Shown here piece after piece: positions 26,420 through 34,295 of a DNA stretch of 64,000 nt. A program made the position numbers and the translations under genes. The notes under the pieces were generated by a model. That model was not told the DNA's origin and did no database searches. It saw only the letters and a program-made list of their open reading frames with translations. This DNA is from UBA7672 sp963738625 (GTDB lineage: Bacteria > Pseudomonadota > Alphaproteobacteria > Caulobacterales > Hyphomonadaceae), in the NCBI GenBank assembly GCA_963738625.1, contig CAVTXH010000001.1, positions 124,001 to 188,000 of the forward strand. The letters run 5' to 3'. Position 1 is the first letter of the stretch. Every line of letters starts with the position of its first letter.

Positions 26420-27193
26420 TCAGACCACGCTCGGCCACGCCGCGAACAGCGCCAGTCCCAGGCTCGCCGTGACGATTCCCACCGCCGCTAGCCTCGGCCC
26501 GTGCAGCCGGCTCCACAGCAGCGCGCCGGTCAAGCTCATGGCGACGAGCGCGCCCGCCATCGTGTCGATGAACAGGATCCACGGCCAGCTCATGCCCGAG
26601 CCCTTGTGCAGGTTCTTTAGGAAGCCCAGCGTGTTCTGTGCAGACTTGGTCGCCCTGACGCTCGCGGAGCCGGGCGTGTATTCGACGATGAGCACGCCAT
26701 TCGAGCCGTTGAACGTCTGCTTCCAGACCTCGGCCTGCCGCACCTCATGCCCGATCAGCTCGACGCGCTGACCGCCGGAGATTTCCGGCCGCGACCTGCC
26801 CCGCCCCGGCTCTGCGGCGCCGCCCTGGCCGCCTTCCGCCCGAGGAACGCGCGGTTGCAGGGAGGCGCCGAACTCCGTCTGAGCCCACTTTCCGAGATCC
26901 TCGGGCGATTTGATCAACGCGGGGTCGACCGCGATGTCGGCCGCCATCACTTCCTGCGGCGCTCCCGTGTCGATCTTCAGGACCGAGCGGTGGTTCAGCA
27001 GCATGCCGCTGACCCCGAGCAACAGGAACGCAAGCGCGCCCCACAAACCGGTCCACGCATGGATTCGCTTCAGCCACAGCACCACGTCGGTGCGGTTCAG
27101 CGATCCGGGCAGGAAGAGCAGCAAGCCCGGCGGACGCCGTTTCGGCGCAGGCTTCGCCGCCGCGGCTTCGGCAGGAATGGTAGAAGCATCCAT
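26420..27193 (-). CDS. PepSY-associated membrane protein
   Basis: 257 aa. It has a helix at about 40-65 after LKRIHAWTGLWGALAFLLLGVSG, a periplasmic domain with a low-complexity Gly/Arg/Pro insert near 125-145, and C-terminal helices starting WILFIDTMAGALVAMSLTGA. This is the pattern of PepSY-associated proteins that accompany siderophore receptors, some of them ferric-siderophore reductases. It starts 2 bp after the PKHD hydroxylase gene and so belongs to the iron module. Confidence 0.8.
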   Translation of the reverse strand: MDASTIPAEAAAAKPAPKRRPPGLLLFLPGSLNRTDVVLWLKRIHAWTGLWGALAFLLLGVSGMLLNHRSVLKIDTGAPQEVMAADIAVDPALIKSPEDLGKWAQTEFGASLQPRVPRAEGGQGGAAEPGRGRSRPEISGGQRVELIGHEVRQAEVWKQTFNGSNGVLIVEYTPGSASVRATKSAQNTLGFLKNLHKGSGMSWPWILFIDTMAGALVAMSLTGALLWSRLHGPRLAAVGIVTASLGLALFAAWPSVV

Positions 27194-27195
27194 AG

Positions 27196-27879
27196 TTACA
27201 CCTCTGCCCAGCGGCGCAGCAGGTTGTGGTAGACAGCCGTCAGCCCCTGCACGGCCTCGTGCGTGTCGCCCAGCTCGGCGCGGGTCCTGATGATCGACTG
27301 GTCGAGCTGGTAGAGCAGCGCCCTCGCCCCATCGTCCTTCACCATCGACTGGATCCAGAAGAACGACGCCCAGCGGCTGCCGCGCGTGACCTCCTGCACC
27401 CGGTGCAGGCTCGACGCCGGATAGAGCGCCATGTCGCCGGCGGCGAACTTGACGCTCTGCTCGCCATAGGTGTCTTCGATCACCAGCTCGCCGCCGTCAT
27501 AGTCCTGGGGTTCGGTGAGGAAGAGCGTCGCTGCCAAGTCCGTGCGCACCCGGATGTTGGGGCCGGCGATGAACCGGATCGCATTGTCGACATGCGCGCC
27601 GAACTTCATGCCGACGTCATAGCGGTTGAACAGCGGCGGAAAGACCCGCAGCGGCGCCGCTGCTGAATTGAACGGCTGGTTGCGGCCCAGCGCGCGCAGC
27701 ACGATCTCGCCCAGCGCGCGCGCCTGCGGCGCATCTTCGGGAACCTGCAGGTTGTGCTTGGCCAGCGCCGACTGCGCGCCCGCCGTTACGCGCCCGTCCA
27801 CCCAGGGCGTCGCGTCCAGCACGGAGCGACAGTGCGCCACCTCCTGCTTTGTCAGCACGGCTTCGATCTTCACCAGCAT
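27196..27879 (-). CDS. piuC: PKHD-type Fe(II)/2-oxoglutarate-dependent hydroxylase
   Basis: 227 aa. Double-stranded beta-helix with iron ligands His and Asp in KFGAHVDNAI and the distal His in SSLHRVQEV; the following Arg (RGSRWASFFWIQS) binds 2-oxoglutarate. The family (PiuC/YbiX) is encoded beside Fiu/PiuA siderophore receptors. The target is unknown. Located between the receptor gene and the PepSY protein. Confidence 0.9.
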   Translation of the reverse strand: MLVKIEAVLTKQEVAHCRSVLDATPWVDGRVTAGAQSALAKHNLQVPEDAPQARALGEIVLRALGRNQPFNSAAAPLRVFPPLFNRYDVGMKFGAHVDNAIRFIAGPNIRVRTDLAATLFLTEPQDYDGGELVIEDTYGEQSVKFAAGDMALYPASSLHRVQEVTRGSRWASFFWIQSMVKDDGARALLYQLDQSIIRTRAELGDTHEAVQGLTAVYHNLLRRWAEV

Positions 27880-27939
27880 GTCCGCCTGCCCTCATGGCGC
27901 TGTCGTCCGGAAGGCGATTTTCGCCTCTCTCATAATAAC

Positions 27940-27965
27940 GGCCGGACTCTCGAAAGAATCCGGCC
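27940..27965 (-). terminator. Terminator after the siderophore receptor gene
   Basis: Seven-bp GC stem GGCCGGA/TCCGGCC with a 12-nt loop, then GTTATTAT on the minus strand, 29 bp past the receptor stop. It probably lowers expression of the two downstream genes relative to the receptor. Confidence 0.55.
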
Positions 27966-27993
27966 CAGTCGAGAAGGCGTGGTCCGGGGAGAG

Positions 27994-30333
27994 CTAGTAG
28001 ACCACGCCGAGGGTTGCGATGAATGTGCGGCCCTGGCCCGGCGTCAGCCGGTTGCCATGCACCTGTGCGAAGTAGAGCTCATCGCTGAGGTTGTAGCCGT
28101 TGAGCGAGATCCTGAAGCGGTCCCAGCCATAGGAGATCAGACCGTCCAGCGTCGTGTAGCCCGGCGCGATGGCGGTGTTGCCGGCGTTGAGGAAGACGTC
28201 GTCCTGATAGGTAAGACCGCCGCCGACTTCGAGGCCTTCGAGGAACCCGGTGAAGTTGTAGGTAGTCCAGAGGCTGGCGGCGCTTTCCGGCGTGAAGGCG
28301 ATCTGGTTGCCGATATTGGCGCACACAGTGGCTGGCGCGGTCGGCGCGCAGTCTGTCGTCTCCGTGTCCAGGAAAGTGTAGTTGGCGTTGATCGACCACT
28401 GGTCGGTAATCGCTCCGCCGACGCCGATCTCGATGCCCGTGATCTCCTGGCTGTCGCCCGAGCGGACGACATTGCCGAGCGGGTCGGACTCCTTGGCATT
28501 GTCCTTCTTGGTCCGGAACGCCGCGCCCTGCAGCTGCAGCCGGTCGTCGAACAAGCCGATACGGGCGCCAACCTCAATATTGCTGTTCTCTTCGGGATCA
28601 AGCTCGCTGTTGGCCGCCGAAAGAGCGTCGCCATTGTTGGTCGAGACGCCCGGAGGCTTCGCCGAGGTCGAATACGATAGATAGTAATTCTGCGACGGCG
28701 ACGGCGCCCAGATCACGCCGACCTGCGGCGTCACGAAATCCGAGTCCGACGAGACCGGCGTATAGCAGGTCTGCGCCGTCGGCAGCGTCGCCCCGTTGCA
28801 CGCGGTTGTCGCGAACGTCGTGGTGTTCTGGTCGACCTCATAGACCTGCGCGCGTACGCCCGCCATGACCGACCACTGGTCGGTGAGCCACAGCCGGTCG
28901 TTGACAAACACCGCCACGTCGCGCGCCGTGGTGTCGCGGGTGTTGGCGCGTGCTGGACCAACGACCGGATTGGGCGCCAGCGCCGGATCGAGCAGGCTCT
29001 TGGGCGCGCGGGTCCCGACATAGCTGTACTGGTTGCGGTCATTGTGCTGCCAGGAGACGTCGAACCCGACCAGCAGCTCGTTGCGCAGCGAACCGATCGG
29101 CGCCGTGAAAGAGGCCGTGGTGATGTTCTGGACGCCCTCGGTGTCCTGGTCATAAGGGCCCGGGCCGCCCACCGCCGCCAGCGGGACCGTCGCCGGGTTG
29201 CCGTCCGTCAGCGCGACAGAACACGCAATGGGAATGCCGGTAGCGGGCGCCGCGCCGCAGCTCACCGGCGTGAACTGCGAGTAGCGCTGATAGACGCCAT
29301 AGCGCGTGTCGCTGGTAAGCTGGAGCCAGTCATTGACCGTATGACGCAGCCGCGCGGTCACCGTGTCCGCCACTGTGTCGTCAATGTCGGCCGCGTAGCC
29401 GTAGAATGTCTTCGCATCGACGCCGAAATCGGTCACCGGGCGGCCGACGCCGCCGATGGCGACAGTCGGTATGCCGTAGTCGGGAACCTTCTCCTCGTCC
29501 TGGTGGAGATAGGCGATGGTCATTGTCGTGGCGCCGTCGAGACCGAAGCCGATCGATGGCGCGACGCCCCAGCGGTCCGAATAGACGTGTTCGCGGCCGG
29601 TGTTCTCGTTGTAGTGCGCCATCACCGCGACGCGCGCGGCGACGCCGTTGCCGAAATCCTGATTCCAGTCGCCGGTGAAGCGCATGTACTCCGCATCGCC
29701 CGCCGAAAGCGTCGCTGCGCCGCCTGTCTCGGAGTATGGCGTCTTGGACGAGGTGTTGATCCCGCCGCCCGCCGCGCCCCGGCCGAAGGCTGCCGCCGAG
29801 GGTCCCTTAAACACTTCGACCTGGCCGTAGTTGAACGAGTCGCGCGTATAGACGCCGAAGTCGCGAAGGCCGTCGGTGAACACATCGTTCTTCGCGGAGA
29901 GGCCGCGGATGAAGAACTGATCGCCGCTCATCACCCCGCCTTCGCCGATCTGGGTGGTGATGCCCGGCACATTGCGCAGCGCCTGCTCCAGCGAGGCGAC
30001 GCCCTGCTCCGCCAGCGTCTCGGCCGAGATCACGTTGATGACCTGCGGCGCGTCTTCGGTGTTCACGCTCGCAACCGACGACGTTACCCGGCGGCCGTAC
30101 ACATAGACCCGGTCGCGGTCACGATCGTTCTCTGCCGCTTGGCCCTCGGCGGTACGGGCGACCTGCGGATCCTCCTCGGAGGTCGTGGCGTCGGCAGTGG
30201 CGTCCGCAATTTCGGGGGTGGACTGCGCTATCGTCGGGCTCAGGTTCGCCGACGCCAGCACAAGGGTGAGCGCAGCTCCCGCCCTTAGTTTTCCAAGTCC
30301 GGGCGTACGCTCCGCGCCGATTTTCAACGACAT
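27994..30333 (-). CDS. TonB-dependent siderophore receptor (Fiu/PiuA-like)
   Basis: 779 aa from the ATG at 30333; a GTG three codons upstream is an alternative. Signal peptide to about residue 37 (SPTIAQ). The plug domain has DAPQVINVISAETLAEQGV, GDQFFIRGLSAKNDVFTDGLRD and VEVFKGPSAAAFGRGAAGGGINT. The remaining 600 residues form the 22-strand barrel, ending with the aromatic TFIATLGVVY. The plug resembles catecholate receptors of the Fiu/PiuA group, and PiuC nearby supports this. A Fur-like palindrome lies 34 bp upstream. Confidence 0.93.
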   Translation of the reverse strand: MSLKIGAERTPGLGKLRAGAALTLVLASANLSPTIAQSTPEIADATADATTSEEDPQVARTAEGQAAENDRDRDRVYVYGRRVTSSVASVNTEDAPQVINVISAETLAEQGVASLEQALRNVPGITTQIGEGGVMSGDQFFIRGLSAKNDVFTDGLRDFGVYTRDSFNYGQVEVFKGPSAAAFGRGAAGGGINTSSKTPYSETGGAATLSAGDAEYMRFTGDWNQDFGNGVAARVAVMAHYNENTGREHVYSDRWGVAPSIGFGLDGATTMTIAYLHQDEEKVPDYGIPTVAIGGVGRPVTDFGVDAKTFYGYAADIDDTVADTVTARLRHTVNDWLQLTSDTRYGVYQRYSQFTPVSCGAAPATGIPIACSVALTDGNPATVPLAAVGGPGPYDQDTEGVQNITTASFTAPIGSLRNELLVGFDVSWQHNDRNQYSYVGTRAPKSLLDPALAPNPVVGPARANTRDTTARDVAVFVNDRLWLTDQWSVMAGVRAQVYEVDQNTTTFATTACNGATLPTAQTCYTPVSSDSDFVTPQVGVIWAPSPSQNYYLSYSTSAKPPGVSTNNGDALSAANSELDPEENSNIEVGARIGLFDDRLQLQGAAFRTKKDNAKESDPLGNVVRSGDSQEITGIEIGVGGAITDQWSINANYTFLDTETTDCAPTAPATVCANIGNQIAFTPESAASLWTTYNFTGFLEGLEVGGGLTYQDDVFLNAGNTAIAPGYTTLDGLISYGWDRFRISLNGYNLSDELYFAQVHGNRLTPGQGRTFIATLGVVY

Positions 30334-30366
30334 TCCACTCACCCGTCGGTCACCCGCATTACCAGA

Positions 30367-30387
30367 TGCAATTGAGAACTATTTGCA
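30367..30387 (-). promoter_or_regulatory. Candidate Fur operator
   Basis: 21-bp imperfect palindrome with arms TGCAATT and ATTTGCA around GAGAACT, in the AT-richer leader of the siderophore receptor. Inverted TGCAAnT arms around an AT-biased core fit alphaproteobacterial Fur sites in general form. Fur itself is encoded at 43121-43531. Confidence 0.45.
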
Positions 30388-30539
30388 GGCGAGGGCTCGT
30401 TTACGATCCGGCGCCTGCAAGTGCAAGTGCTTCTCAGTAACATCTTCGGTGAATTTTCGGATGGGGCGGAAATGCCTCGAACCCGGCTGCGGGATCGGGC
30501 GCAGGGCAAGGCGCTACCGGCAGGGCCTAGACAAAAAGG

Positions 30540-30564
30540 CGCCGGCCTCTTGAGGAGACCGGCG
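30540..30564 (-). terminator. Rho-independent terminator of the 43-aa peptide transcript
   Basis: Ten-bp stem CGCCGGCCTC/GAGACCGGCG (one G-T pair) with a 5-nt loop. On the minus strand it is followed by CCTTTTTG. It lies 155 bp beyond the peptide stop codon; the space between shows no further minus-strand gene. Confidence 0.7.
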
Positions 30565-30718
30565 TCAGTAAGCGTCGAGAACGATTGGGGGAGGAGAGAG
30601 ATATCGTTCCGCGCGGGACGCCTTGCGGCGTTAAGAGAATTCGGCAGAAGGCAGCGCCCGGCGGTTCACACGTTCAGTATGACGTCAGCCGGGCGGCCAG
30701 CCTTCTGGAAAGCTCGGC

Positions 30719-30850
30719 TTAGACAGCCAAACGGCTGCCGGCTTCGAGCAGGTAGAACAGGAACCCGGTGCCGACGAGCGACAGGGGGATGGCGATGAGG
30801 AGGGTCAGAAGTTCCTGACGGGCCTCAGCGGTCTTGGGGAGGAAAGTCAT
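30719..30850 (-). CDS. 43-aa single-helix membrane peptide
   Basis: Begins MTFLPKTAEARQELLTLL and ends LLEAGSRLAV. A charged amphipathic N-terminus leads into one membrane helix at about residues 15-36 (LLTLLIAIPLSLVGTGFLFY). GGAG lies 8 nt before the ATG, a plausible promoter at 30935-30963, and a terminator at 30540. It is not similar to the peptide pair at 55.3-55.6 kb apart from size and topology. No family recognised. It follows the TetR gene on the same strand, with a palindrome in between, so TetR control is plausible. Confidence 0.65.
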   Translation of the reverse strand: MTFLPKTAEARQELLTLLIAIPLSLVGTGFLFYLLEAGSRLAV

Positions 30851-30934
30851 GGTGCAGCTCCAGTTTTTTGTCCGGGGTCTCTAACGGCCCCGTGGGTTTT
30901 GGCGGGTTTTTCTATGTTCCCGTCCATGGACAAA

Positions 30935-30963
30935 CATATACGCCAGGCCTGATCGTAATGCAA
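30935..30963 (-). promoter_or_regulatory. Candidate sigma-70-type promoter of the 43-aa peptide
   Basis: Minus strand TTGCAT, 17 bp, TATATG. The -35 box abuts the 22-bp palindrome at 30964-30985, so a bound repressor there would block RNA polymerase. Confidence 0.4.
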
Positions 30964-30985
30964 TGAACAAGATCGATATTGTTCA
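30964..30985. promoter_or_regulatory. 22-bp palindrome, candidate TetR operator
   Basis: TGAACAA, 8 bp, TTGTTCA: a near-perfect palindrome between the TetR gene and the 43-aa peptide gene. A 22-bp sequence of the same layout (TGAAC, 12 bp, CTTCA) lies at the TetR/gpsA divergent start. Confidence 0.5.
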
Positions 30986-31059
30986 GTATTTTTGCTGCAG
31001 AGCGATCACATGGCCGCGAGTGTATGCTGCAAGCGCTAACAAATCGTGAGCGAAACGGC

Positions 31060-31701
31060 CTAGCGCCGGGCGGAAAGCCCAGTGAAAATAAGGCCAAGCA
31101 CGCCCTCCAGCTCAACTTTCAGTGAGTCGAGCCGTTCTAGGGTCCACAGATGGGGGATCCGGAACTTCATCATGGCGCACTGAACCAGGTCGGCAGCGAT
31201 GGTCAGGTCATGCGAAAATGCGAAATCCCCTGATTTCAGACCCTCTTCCAGAATTTTCTCGATCTGTCGACGCTCCTGGGCGCGCTCTTCCGCCAGATAT
31301 TCCGGGCGCTCACGGCCCATAATTTCTGCCAGCTCCATCAGTTTCGGGTTCATCTCGAACACCCGGAACGTCCGCTCCAGCCGGTACATGAAGAAGTCAT
31401 AGAGCTTGCGGGTGGGCGAGCGCGCCGCATCGCGGACGATGTTGTTGTACTGTGCATGCGATTCAGCGCCGAACTGGCGCGTCATCGCCTCGGCGATATC
31501 GATCTTTGAGGGGTAGAACCGGTAGATGTTGCCCGCGGACATGCCACAATCCGCGGCGATCTCGGTCATGGTGGTTTTGTTGTAGCCATAGTGCAGGATA
31601 CGCTGCGCCGCAGCTTTCAGGATGGTTTCGCGGGGGTCGACCTTCTCGGTCGCCGGCTTGTCGGTTGAGGGTTTGTCGTTCACGGGGGCGGCGGTTGTCA
31701 T
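31060..31701 (-). CDS. TetR/AcrR family transcriptional regulator
   Basis: 213 aa from the ATG at 31701. A TTG start 18 codons upstream is possible, but would place coding sequence over the proposed operator. Helix-turn-helix at about residues 30-70: ILHYGYNKTTMTEIAADCGM then SAGNIYRFYPSKIDI. The C-terminal helical domain (residues 80-213) has no recognisable ligand motif. Divergent from gpsA, with a 41-bp gap that contains a TGAACGTTCA palindrome; the 43-aa peptide is downstream. Confidence 0.85.
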   Translation of the reverse strand: MTTAAPVNDKPSTDKPATEKVDPRETILKAAAQRILHYGYNKTTMTEIAADCGMSAGNIYRFYPSKIDIAEAMTRQFGAESHAQYNNIVRDAARSPTRKLYDFFMYRLERTFRVFEMNPKLMELAEIMGRERPEYLAEERAQERRQIEKILEEGLKSGDFAFSHDLTIAADLVQCAMMKFRIPHLWTLERLDSLKVELEGVLGLIFTGLSARR

Positions 31702-31732
31702 GAGCTGTTGGCAAAGGCCTAGCTGGGAACGC

Positions 31733-31754
31733 TGAACGTTCAATGAATTCTTCA
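31733..31754. promoter_or_regulatory. Candidate TetR operator at the TetR/gpsA divergent start
   Basis: Begins with the perfect 10-bp palindrome TGAACGTTCA (31733-31742), and its outer half-sites TGAAC...CTTCA have the same 22-bp span as the palindrome at 30964-30985. It overlaps the gpsA ATG (31743). Confidence 0.4.
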
Positions 31755-32768
31755 ATCCCTATAACTCATTCCGGAACCGATTTCCAGAGAATTGGCGTGC
31801 TCGGCGCGGGCGCGTGGGGCACCGCCCTCGCCGTGTGCGCGATTGCCGCCGGACGCGACGTAAAAGTCTGGGCCCGCGAGCCCGACATCGCCGAGGCCCT
31901 GTCAAAAGGCCGCGGCAACCCGGTTTTCCTGCCTGACACCGTCCTTCCGTCGATGAGCGCATCGACCGACATGGCGCATCTCGCCGGCTGCGACGCCATC
32001 CTCGCCGTCGCGCCCGCCCAGCACCTGCGCTCGGCGCTTCGCACGCTGAACACCTACCTCAAGCCCGGCGCCGCCATCGCCCTCTGCTCCAAGGGCATAG
32101 AGCGCGGCTCTCTCAAGCTGATGACGCAGGTCCTCGCCGAGGAATGCCCGAACGCCTCGCCCGCCGTGCTGTCCGGCCCGTCCTTCGCCATCGATGTCGC
32201 CAGGGGCCTGCCCACCGCCGTCACGCTCGCCTGCCCCGATCGCGCCACGGGCGATGCGTGGAGGCGCGCGGTCGGCCGGCCGCACTTCCGCACCTACTGG
32301 AGCGACGACCTGATCGGCGCTGAGGCCGGCGGGGCCGTGAAGAACGTGCTCGCCATCGCCTGCGGCGTTTGTGAAGGCATGGGGCTCGGGCGTTCGGCCC
32401 ACGCCGCCCTCATCGCCCGCGGCTTTGCGGAGATGACGCGCCTCGGCGTCGCCCTTGGCGGGCGCGCCGAAACGCTAGCGGGCCTCTGCGGCCTGGGAGA
32501 CCTGGTGCTCACCTGTTCATCATCCCAATCCCGCAACATGAGTTTCGGCATGGAGCTCGGCCGCGGAAAATCCGCCAAAGAAATCCTCGCGCAGAGGAAA
32601 TCCGTAACCGAAGGCGCGGAGACTGCGCCTGCCGTGGTCGAACTTGCGCGCAAGCTTGGGGTCGATCTGCCGATTTGTGGGATTGTACTTGAGATGGTCG
32701 AAGGAAGGCTGGATGCGCGCGCCGCGCTCGACAGCTTGCTTAACCGGCCGCTCAAGGACGAGAATTAG
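31743..32768 (+). CDS. gpsA: NAD(P)-dependent glycerol-3-phosphate dehydrogenase
   Basis: 341 aa. Rossmann motif IGVLGAGAWGTALA, catalytic Lys region AGGAVKNVLAIACG and substrate loop GLCGLGDLVLTC are intact. Makes sn-glycerol-3-phosphate for phospholipids. No ribosome-binding site precedes the ATG at 31743, so translation may be leaderless or start from a short leader. In related genomes gpsA follows tsaD; here it is divergent from a TetR gene, with a possible operator at the start codon. Confidence 0.93.
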   Translation: MNSSIPITHSGTDFQRIGVLGAGAWGTALAVCAIAAGRDVKVWAREPDIAEALSKGRGNPVFLPDTVLPSMSASTDMAHLAGCDAILAVAPAQHLRSALRTLNTYLKPGAAIALCSKGIERGSLKLMTQVLAEECPNASPAVLSGPSFAIDVARGLPTAVTLACPDRATGDAWRRAVGRPHFRTYWSDDLIGAEAGGAVKNVLAIACGVCEGMGLGRSAHAALIARGFAEMTRLGVALGGRAETLAGLCGLGDLVLTCSSSQSRNMSFGMELGRGKSAKEILAQRKSVTEGAETAPAVVELARKLGVDLPICGIVLEMVEGRLDARAALDSLLNRPLKDEN

Positions 32769-32777
32769 GGACCAGCT

Positions 32778-33071
32778 ATGCCGATGTTCATGATGCAAGG
32801 GTTTGACGAGGCCGGAGGCGCCGAAATCCGCAAGGCCACGCGCCCTGCCCATCTCGAATGGATCGCAGCCCTGGGCGACAAGGTGAAACTCGGCGGCCCG
32901 ATGCTGAACGAGGATGGCACGATGCCCGTCGGCTCGGTCATCTTCCTCGAAGCCGCCAGCCTGGAAGAGGCCAAGGCGATCTACGCCGAAGACCCCTATC
33001 GCCACGCCAAGCTCTGGCGCCGCATCGAGATCCGCCCCTTCGCCGTCGTGGCGGGCGGCTTCAAAAGCTGA
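32778..33071 (+). CDS. YciI family protein
   Basis: 97 aa, ferredoxin-like fold. HLEWIAALGDKVKLGGPM and SVIFLEAASLEEAKAIYAED followed by DPYRHAKLW match the YciI/DUF1330-like pattern, with the conserved His and Asp of the putative active site. Biochemical role unknown. It starts 9 bp after gpsA and is probably co-transcribed, as YciI and gpsA often are in this group. Confidence 0.85.
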   Translation: MPMFMMQGFDEAGGAEIRKATRPAHLEWIAALGDKVKLGGPMLNEDGTMPVGSVIFLEAASLEEAKAIYAEDPYRHAKLWRRIEIRPFAVVAGGFKS

Positions 33072-33101
33072 AGCGAGTCTGCGGCTCCTGCCGCCTCCTT
33101 C

Positions 33102-33169
33102 GTGACCTTGGTGCGCCCTTCGTGTCTTCGTGTTTAAACACAAAGGCACAAAGAGCCCACGAAGGTCAC
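33102..33169. repeat. 68-bp inverted repeat centred on TTTAAA
   Basis: Two arms of about 31 nt (left GTGACCTTGGTG...CTTCGTG, right the imperfect inverse CACAAAG...CGAAGGTCAC) flank TTTAAA at 33133-33138, with about eight mismatches. It is built from tandem CTTCGTG/CTTTGTG heptads. Lies between the YciI gene and the exported methyltransferase and could form a long RNA hairpin. Looks like a dispersed palindromic repeat. Confidence 0.6.
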
Positions 33170-33175
33170 ACAGGC

Positions 33176-33976
33176 ATGGCGCGTCACTCGACACCCGCAT
33201 TCATCATGGCGGCGCTGCTGGCTCTCTCCACGCCCGCCCTCGCCCAGACGCCGCAGCCCCGCACCGACATCCCCGCCCTGATGAAGGAGGCGCAGGAAGA
33301 TCGCGCAATCCGCGCCGCACTCGGCGCGCTCGACCGCTCGACGGACGCCCGCCTGCGCGACAAGGGCCGCTATGTCGAACTGATCCTCAAGGCGGCGGAC
33401 GCAAGGCCCGGGATGCGCGTGCTCGATGTCGGATCGGGCGGCGGCTACCTCGCCCTGCTGTTCTCCTCGCTTGTCGGCGAGACAGGCCATATCGACATCC
33501 ACAACACCGGCAACTGGATCAACCAGTTCCCCTCGATGGACCCTGAGGTCCAGAAGACACGCATCAAGCGCGCCAACATTGGCTGGGTCACCGAGGAGTG
33601 GAATGGCGTCACCGGCGCAGCCAACAGCTACGACATCATCGTCATGGGGCAGGTCTATCACGATGTCGGCCTGGAGGCCGGCGACTATGGCCTGATGACG
33701 GCGCACCTGTTCGACATGCTCAAGCCCGGCGGCCGCCTGGTGGTCGAGGATCACGACGCCAACGACGACATCTCCTTCGCCCAGCAGATAAACCTGCACC
33801 GCATCTCGCGCAGCTATGTCGAACGTTTTATGCGCGACGCAGGCTTCGTTCTCACCGACACGATCCTGATCGACAGCAAGTACGACGACCGCCGCTTCAA
33901 CGTCTTCCGCCCCGGCGTCCGCGGCCGCACCGACCGCTTCATTGCCACCTTCGAGAAGCCGAAGCCGGCGTCGTGA
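33176..33976 (+). CDS. Exported SAM-methyltransferase-like protein
   Basis: 266 aa. The first 26 residues are a Sec signal peptide (FIMAALLALSTPALAQ). The rest is a class I methyltransferase fold: motif I VLDVGSGGGYLALLFSSLVG, then YDIIVMGQVYHDV and MLKPGGRLVVEDHDAND. Such predicted periplasmic methyltransferase-like proteins are widespread in Alphaproteobacteria; since SAM is cytoplasmic, their activity is unclear. Separated from the YciI gene by the 68-bp repeat. Confidence 0.8.
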   Translation: MARHSTPAFIMAALLALSTPALAQTPQPRTDIPALMKEAQEDRAIRAALGALDRSTDARLRDKGRYVELILKAADARPGMRVLDVGSGGGYLALLFSSLVGETGHIDIHNTGNWINQFPSMDPEVQKTRIKRANIGWVTEEWNGVTGAANSYDIIVMGQVYHDVGLEAGDYGLMTAHLFDMLKPGGRLVVEDHDANDDISFAQQINLHRISRSYVERFMRDAGFVLTDTILIDSKYDDRRFNVFRPGVRGRTDRFIATFEKPKPAS

Positions 33977-33977
33977 G

Positions 33978-34180
33978 CCCGCCGCCTCGTGATAGGGCCC
34001 GATCACGGGCCCGTAGCGGATTTGGGTTATCTCCCGCACCAGCTGATGATGCTCCGCGTCGCGCATCACGCAGCTGGTGAGTTCGGCATCGCGCTCATAC
34101 CAGTCATAGACCGCGCGCAGCCCCGTACGAAGCCGCTTGAACCGAGCCGGTAACGCCGGAGGCTGTTTGATTTGAGTCAC
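33978..34180 (-). pseudogene. TetR-family C-terminal remnant
   Basis: The minus strand reads LPARFKRLRTGLRAVYDWYE, then RDAELTSCVMRDAEHHQLVR and EITQIRYGPVIGPYHEA. This resembles the ligand-binding C-terminal part of TetR regulators that have the AVYDWYERDAEL-type helix. No helix-turn-helix precedes it, and at its 3' end it runs into antisense of the methyltransferase gene without a nearby stop. I read it as a truncated relic. Confidence 0.4.
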
Positions 34181-34262
34181 ACAGCGATAGCCTGCTCTTT
34201 TGTCATCGCATCGTAGGCGTCTTTGGCTTCGGCGAGGGGTGTTGCCGATGGGAGAGAACGAG

Positions 34263-34290
34263 AAAGCCCCGCGGCAAACCGCGGGGCTTT
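34263..34290 (-). terminator. Strong terminator after trmB, bidirectional
   Basis: Perfect 12-bp stem AAAGCCCCGCGG/CCGCGGGGCTTT with a 4-nt loop, ending 5 bp from the trmB stop. T residues flank it on both strands. It closes the long minus-strand cluster. Confidence 0.88.
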
Positions 34291-34295
34291 TCGGT

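Noticed and set aside
29044..30288. 414-codon plus-strand frame antisense to the TonB-dependent receptor
   Set aside because: Arg/Ala/Val-rich shadow; the receptor on the other strand has signal, plug and barrel features.
30421..30798. 125-codon plus-strand frame in the gap between receptor and peptide
   Set aside because: Arg-rich composition, no ribosome-binding site, and it overlaps a terminator and a better supported minus-strand gene.
30900..30960. Sigma-54-like TGGC...TTTG before the 43-aa peptide
   Set aside because: It lacks the GC of the -12 element and most of the -24 consensus; a sigma-70-type pair explains the region better.
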